A DNA stretch of 9,916 bases from Clostridia bacterium. Lineage in GTDB: Bacteria; Bacillota; DSM-16504; Desulfitibacterales; Desulfitibacteraceae. The stretch lies in contig JAGXSK010000061.1 of assembly GCA_018333845.1 (NCBI GenBank), positions 1-9,916 on the forward strand. The letters run 5' to 3'. Positions 7,271 through 9,916 of this stretch are shown here, piece after piece. Made by a program: the position numbers and the translations under genes. The notes beneath the pieces were generated by a model. The model worked only from the letters and a program-made list of their open reading frames with translations. It was not told where the DNA came from and did not search any database. The stretch's first letter is position 1; every line of letters starts with the position of its first letter.

Positions 7271-7276
7271 CCTCCC
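7271..7276 (-). promoter_or_regulatory. Ribosome binding site fixing a GTG start
   Basis: GGGAGG on the minus strand lies 9 nt before the GTG at 7259-7261. The in-frame ATG at 7250-7252 would be 18 nt away, and the ATG at 7310-7312 lies upstream of this site. The GTG is therefore the preferred start of the Tyr/Asn/Gly-rich protein. Confidence 0.65.
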
Positions 7277-7318
7277 TTCTACCTTTGATAGTTTCTCCAT
7301 GCTTATAACCATTTATGT

Positions 7319-7342
7319 AAAAAAAAGCCACCTTTAAGGTGG
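7319..7342 (-). terminator. Intrinsic terminator after the 234-aa gene
   Basis: The minus-strand transcript reads CCACCTTAAAGGTGG, a 6-bp stem with a 3-nt loop, then G and eight U residues (7319-7326). This is a good short intrinsic terminator. A weaker T5 tract lies on the other side, so it may act in both directions. It sits between the first and second genes of the cluster and could partly attenuate reading into the Tyr/Asn/Gly-rich gene. Confidence 0.7.
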
Positions 7343-7383
7343 ATTTTTCTTGGTAAATTATGGATTTAATTCCAGTGTGTTTC

Positions 7384-8088
7384 TTAAGCAGACTTAATAT
7401 TAAGTTTGCAGATATTATTTGTTTCAATATCATCATGATTACAGTTTAATAAGTGTTGAATTATTTCCTGCTTCAAAATATTCTTTAATTCTGTTTTATA
7501 CTGTCTAAGAATACCAGTCATTACATTAAGAATTTTTTTCCTGATTTTCTCTTTGAATTCCTTAGGGCTTAACCCTACTGCCCCTAAAACATGCTCTCCC
7601 ATACTAAACCTGGAGACAAAGATATTGAGTGTCTTTGGAATAATTTTAGAACTGCTTTTTTTCCACGTCATATCTATACCTTTACAGATAGCATTGCTTA
7701 GATTGTATGTTTTAATATTTTCCCTTAAGTATGGTGAGATGTCAGCTTTGACAATATTAGCTGCTGTATTTTTCTTCAAATCAAAAGTGATTTGATATTG
7801 AGCTCTATTAAACTCTTTTTCAATTCTTTTATGAATACGCCTGATACATGCTTCTATGTCATCACTATTATATATAATTGTGTTAACCCATTCTTGTAAA
7901 ATTCTAGTGTTTAAATCAGTAAAATTAATTCCATTGACATAGAGTTTAAGGAGCTTTTCTTGATTGGCAGTATAATAGTCCAGCTCTTCATTGATAATGT
8001 CAAAACTTTCCCTTGCTAAATAATTAGTTATGCCCTCTATTTCTAGTTCTGTTATTGAATAAGCAGTGTTTTCCATCAAAACTGTCAC
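7384..8088 (-). CDS. Unknown 234-aa protein, first gene of the iron-box cluster
   Basis: I do not recognise this protein. It appears soluble and mostly helical, without a signal peptide or membrane segment. It has acidic helices at the N-terminus (ITELEIEGITNYLA), a central region with ACIRRIHKRIEKEF and a basic region with SPKEFKEKIRKKIL. The C-terminal end contains His/Cys residues (HLLNCNHDDIETNNICKL), which could bind a metal, though no standard motif is formed. GTG at 8086-8088 is the best start: AAAGGAGGT (8095-8103) lies 6-7 nt upstream, whereas the in-frame ATG at 8074-8076 is about 18 nt from it and an upstream ATG at 8116-8118 lies inside the Fur-box-like repeat. Being directly behind that operator, it is probably iron-responsive. 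A terminator separates it from the next gene. Confidence 0.8.
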   Translation of the reverse strand: MTVLMENTAYSITELEIEGITNYLARESFDIINEELDYYTANQEKLLKLYVNGINFTDLNTRILQEWVNTIIYNSDDIEACIRRIHKRIEKEFNRAQYQITFDLKKNTAANIVKADISPYLRENIKTYNLSNAICKGIDMTWKKSSSKIIPKTLNIFVSRFSMGEHVLGAVGLSPKEFKEKIRKKILNVMTGILRQYKTELKNILKQEIIQHLLNCNHDDIETNNICKLNIKSA

Positions 8089-8094
8089 AACTTC

Positions 8095-8103
8095 ACCTCC
8101 TTT
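8095..8103 (-). promoter_or_regulatory. Ribosome binding site fixing the GTG start of the 234-aa gene
   Basis: AAAGGAGGT on the minus strand is a near-perfect Shine-Dalgarno sequence, with 6-7 nt to the GTG at 8086-8088. It touches the Fur-box-like palindrome at base 8103. Confidence 0.8.
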
Positions 8104-8117
8104 GATAATTATTATCA
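8103..8117. promoter_or_regulatory. Fur box (perfect 7-1-7 inverted repeat)
   Basis: TGATAATTATTATCA consists of TGATAAT, one central base, and ATTATCA, exact inverted copies. It matches all defined positions of the 7-1-7 Fur consensus (TGATAATNATTATCA) known from Bacillus. It abuts the ribosome binding site of the 234-aa gene, so a repressor bound here would block initiation or early elongation of the minus-strand cluster. Related Fur-family proteins such as PerR and Zur recognise similar repeats, so the identity of the regulator is inferred. Confidence 0.8.
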
Positions 8118-8354
8118 TTTATGTGTTAAAAAAAGACATCATTTATTAACTTGCATGAAGCTTTATTGAAAATTTTTCTCACTTATATTTTATATTACCC
8201 CGATCCTTTTGTAAACAAAAGCTTTTAGATATGTTATAGTTAAAATTTACCTGTTAATTTCTGAGTGTAGGATTGTCTGCTCTGTTTTTTAATTTATTAA
8301 ACTTTTTTCTGCATACTTGCACAAGGGGCTTTTATAATGTTATCTAAAATACCA
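8118..8354. other. Divergent intergenic region, AT-rich
   Basis: The gap between the divergent 234-aa gene (start 8088) and the LysR gene (start 8426) is 337 nt. No open reading frame or RNA gene was recognised. Apart from the Fur box and the LysR promoter, listed separately, it holds a small palindrome at 8206-8221 (CTTTTG-TAAA-CAAAAG) and a TATAAT at 8333-8338 with only a poor upstream -35. I could not find a convincing -35/-10 pair for the minus-strand cluster; its promoter probably lies around 8105-8160. Confidence 0.5.
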
Positions 8355-8379
8355 ATTGATTTATATTGAAATAATCAAT
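8355..8379. promoter_or_regulatory. LysR-type T-N11-A operator
   Basis: ATTGATT (8355-8361) and AATCAAT (8373-8379) are perfect 7-bp inverted arms with an 11-bp spacer, the classical T-N11-A geometry of LysR-family sites. The site spans the -35 and spacer of the regulator's own promoter, consistent with autorepression. Confidence 0.55.
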
Positions 8380-8384
8380 ATAAT
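8356..8384 (+). promoter_or_regulatory. Sigma-A-type promoter of the LysR gene
   Basis: TTGATT (8356-8361) and TATAAT (8379-8384) are separated by exactly 17 bp. Transcription would begin near 8391, giving a leader of about 35 nt before the ATG at 8426. A direct repeat TAATGTAA (8381-8388 and 8391-8398) overlaps the -10 and the start region. Confidence 0.7.
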
Positions 8385-8425
8385 GTAAGGTAATGTAAAA
8401 AGATAACTTTTATATGGAGGATATT

Positions 8426-9328
8426 ATGCAGTTTCATCAGTTAATGGCTTTTGTTAAGGTTGCTGAACACCAGAGTTTTTCCAAAGCAGCAGACAGTTTA
8501 TTCTTAAGTCAATCAACAGTTAGCACACATATCAATAGTCTGGAGAAATACTTTGGCCAAAAGCTTTTTGATAGACTCAGCAAAAGGGTTGCTCTCACAC
8601 CCTTTGGACAAAGATTGTTTTACTGGTCAAAGGAGATACTAAGCATTAGAGAAAAAGCCATGTGGGACCTGAAGGACTGGACTGGCAGAGCTGAAGGTAC
8701 AATAAATATTGCCGCAAGTACTGTGCCTAATCAATACATGGTACCAGGCTTAATTGCAAGTTTCATTAAAAGGTTTCCAGGAATAAATTTTACCGTTACG
8801 CAAAAGGATTCCCTGGGAGTGGCAGATATTCTGGTTAATGGTGAAGCAGACATTGGCATGCTGGGCGAGGTTTTTTATGCTGATAAGCTGGAGTTCATCC
8901 CTATTTATCAGGAAAAAATGGTTCTTATTACACCTGCAAATATTAAACTTGATAATCCCGTATCCATAACTAGTATACTAAATAATAATTTTATTTTCAG
9001 AAAGCCTGGTTCAGGAACCCAGGCATTTATAGAAAAGGTATTGCATTCTTCAGGACTGGAATTGTCTCTTTTAAAGATCATTGGGTATTTTGATAATGTC
9101 CAGTCCATCAAGCAGGGTATTAAGGAAGGCATGGGATTTTCCATTATTTCAGAAATTGCTGCAAGAGATTATGCCAAAAGCAAGCTAATTAACGCCTATG
9201 AGATTTTGGAAATGCCTGATACACGCAATTTTTATATATCCTATAATAAAACTAAAACCCTATCCCCCATTAACCTGGAATTTATTAAGTTTTGTACACC
9301 AGGCTATAAGGAGGCACATAAGACGTGA
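8426..9328 (+). CDS. LysR-family transcriptional regulator
   Basis: This 300-aa protein has the usual LysR length. It has an N-terminal winged helix-turn-helix (SFSKAADSLFLSQSTVSTHINSLE, about residues 17-40) followed by a linker helix. The C-terminal substrate-binding fold begins near residue 90 (GTINIAASTVPNQYMVP), with a RKPGSGTQAF loop around 193-202 typical of the CysB/CysL-like branch that senses small anions or sulfur metabolites. ATG 8426 is chosen because GGAGG (8416-8420) lies 5 nt upstream; the ATG at 8414 overlaps that site. Its stop overlaps the next gene's start by 4 nt (GTGA), so the two are co-translated. Similar regulators beside EF2568-type aminotransferases are annotated as selenium-metabolism-associated in Clostridia. 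The LysR assignment is firm, the selenium link tentative. Confidence 0.95.
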   Translation: MQFHQLMAFVKVAEHQSFSKAADSLFLSQSTVSTHINSLEKYFGQKLFDRLSKRVALTPFGQRLFYWSKEILSIREKAMWDLKDWTGRAEGTINIAASTVPNQYMVPGLIASFIKRFPGINFTVTQKDSLGVADILVNGEADIGMLGEVFYADKLEFIPIYQEKMVLITPANIKLDNPVSITSILNNNFIFRKPGSGTQAFIEKVLHSSGLELSLLKIIGYFDNVQSIKQGIKEGMGFSIISEIAARDYAKSKLINAYEILEMPDTRNFYISYNKTKTLSPINLEFIKFCTPGYKEAHKT

Positions 9329-9916
9329 GACAAGTATATTTTGACAATGCAGCAACAAGCTGTCCCAAACCACCCACAGTAATTCAGGCAATAAATGAAT
9401 ATTTTAACACTATAGGTGTAAGTCCCGGCAGGGGAGGATATAGATTAGGCCTGGAAGCCGGCAGAAAGCTCCTTGCAGCCAGAGAGGTTGCAGCTGATTT
9501 TTTTAATTGTCTTGATCCGGCGAAGGTTGTCTTTACACTGAACATTACGTATGCCATTAATTTTGTGTTAAGAGGGGTTTTAAAAAAGGGAAACCATGTT
9601 GTCACATCAAGCCTGGAGCACAACTCAGTTGCCCGCCCCTTGGAGGCCCTCAAAAAATCTGGAATAATTGACTATACCGCCGTCAAAGCAGATGGAGATG
9701 GCTTTATAAATCCAGATAAAATCAGGAAAGCAATTAAAACTAATACAAGGCTTATTGTCCTGAATCATGCTTCAAATGTTTTTGGTGCCCTTCAGCCTGC
9801 AGAAGAAATAGGCAGGATTGCAGGTGAGCACGGCCTTTTATATTTGCTGGATACAGCTCAAACTGCCGGCAGCATGCCAATTGACATGCAAAGGTTAAAT
9901 GTTAACTTTCTAGCCT
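9325..9916 (+). CDS. Cysteine desulfurase-like class V aminotransferase (3' partial)
   Basis: The frame is open from GTG 9325 to the window end, 197 residues of an expected 380 or so. Family marks are YFDNAATS at the N-terminus, PGRGGYRLGLEA (34-45), the cofactor-stacking histidine in SLEHNSVARPL (H99), NHASNVFGALQP (147-158), and DTAQTAG with D176 and Q179 positioned to bind pyridoxal phosphate. The lysine and any catalytic cysteine lie beyond the edge. SLEHNSVxRPL and NHASNVxG are typical of the EF2568-like subgroup of cysteine desulfurases, often found near selD and selenium-dependent hydroxylase genes, rather than IscS or SufS. AAGGAGG (9308-9314) supports the GTG start, which overlaps the LysR stop by 4 nt. 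It probably mobilises sulfur or selenium from cysteine or selenocysteine under control of the adjacent regulator. Confidence 0.9.
   Translation, partial: MRQVYFDNAATSCPKPPTVIQAINEYFNTIGVSPGRGGYRLGLEAGRKLLAAREVAADFFNCLDPAKVVFTLNITYAINFVLRGVLKKGNHVVTSSLEHNSVARPLEALKKSGIIDYTAVKADGDGFINPDKIRKAIKTNTRLIVLNHASNVFGALQPAEEIGRIAGEHGLLYLLDTAQTAGSMPIDMQRLNVNFLA

Noticed and set aside
7239..7436. 65-codon minus-strand open frame across the 7319-7342 terminator
   Set aside because: It overlaps the end of the 234-aa gene and the start of the next gene, crosses a terminator, lacks a ribosome binding site and resembles nothing known.
8206..8221. CTTTTG-TAAA-CAAAAG palindrome considered as a terminator or operator
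   Set aside because: The stem is short and AT-rich, no gene ends nearby, and no second copy was noticed, so chance is the simplest explanation.
8333..8338. TATAAT upstream of the LysR gene considered as a second promoter
   Set aside because: The hexamer at the right distance (TGCATA) matches the -35 consensus at only three positions, and a much better promoter lies 46 bp downstream.
8908..9653. Minus-strand open frames of 78 and 89 codons opposite the LysR and aminotransferase genes
   Set aside because: They are antisense shadows of well-conserved coding genes and have no ribosome binding sites.

Overview
The window is AT-rich and looks like DNA from an anaerobic, probably spore-forming Firmicute of the Clostridia type. 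Supporting signs are strong GGAGG-type ribosome binding sites, frequent GTG/TTG starts, short intergenic gaps, a YtvI-like membrane protein, and a LysR regulator plus class V aminotransferase pair of a type I associate with clostridial selenium/sulfur metabolism. No mobile element, rRNA, tRNA or CRISPR array was seen.

Layout. (1) Positions 3-1043, plus strand: an AI-2E/YtvI-type membrane protein truncated at its N-terminus by the window edge. (2) Positions 1044-1257: non-coding, with what looks like a short remnant of queA. A perfect 16-bp hairpin (1247-1285) closes the convergent junction. (3) Positions 8117 down to 1258, minus strand: a six-gene cluster. In order of transcription it holds a 234-aa unknown protein; a 347-aa Tyr/Asn/Gly-rich protein with one membrane segment near its C-terminus; a 58-aa small membrane protein; a complete metal-transporting P1B-type ATPase (749 aa); a 79-aa helical protein; and a second P-type ATPase-like protein (720 aa) with degenerate catalytic motifs. 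(4) Positions 8426-9328, plus strand: a divergent LysR regulator, translationally coupled by a 4-nt overlap to (5) a cysteine-desulfurase-like class V aminotransferase that runs off the right edge.

The most interesting part is the minus-strand cluster. A perfect 7-1-7 inverted repeat, TGATAATTATTATCA (8103-8117), lies immediately upstream of the first gene's ribosome binding site. It matches the Bacillus-type Fur box exactly, so the cluster is probably regulated by iron. It combines one apparently active metal ATPase, one probable pseudo-ATPase, two proteins sharing a small Gly-rich membrane domain (one fused to a long prion-like Tyr/Asn/Gly tract), and two unknown soluble proteins. My leading hypothesis is an iron-handling membrane system, possibly a variant of the ferrosome (fez) organelle loci. 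A simpler alternative is a CtpC/PacL-like metal exporter with membrane-anchored helper proteins. Sequence reading alone cannot decide between them.

The LysR/aminotransferase pair is a separate transcription unit. Its promoter has near-consensus -35 and -10 hexamers and a T-N11-A inverted repeat between them, which suggests LysR autoregulation.
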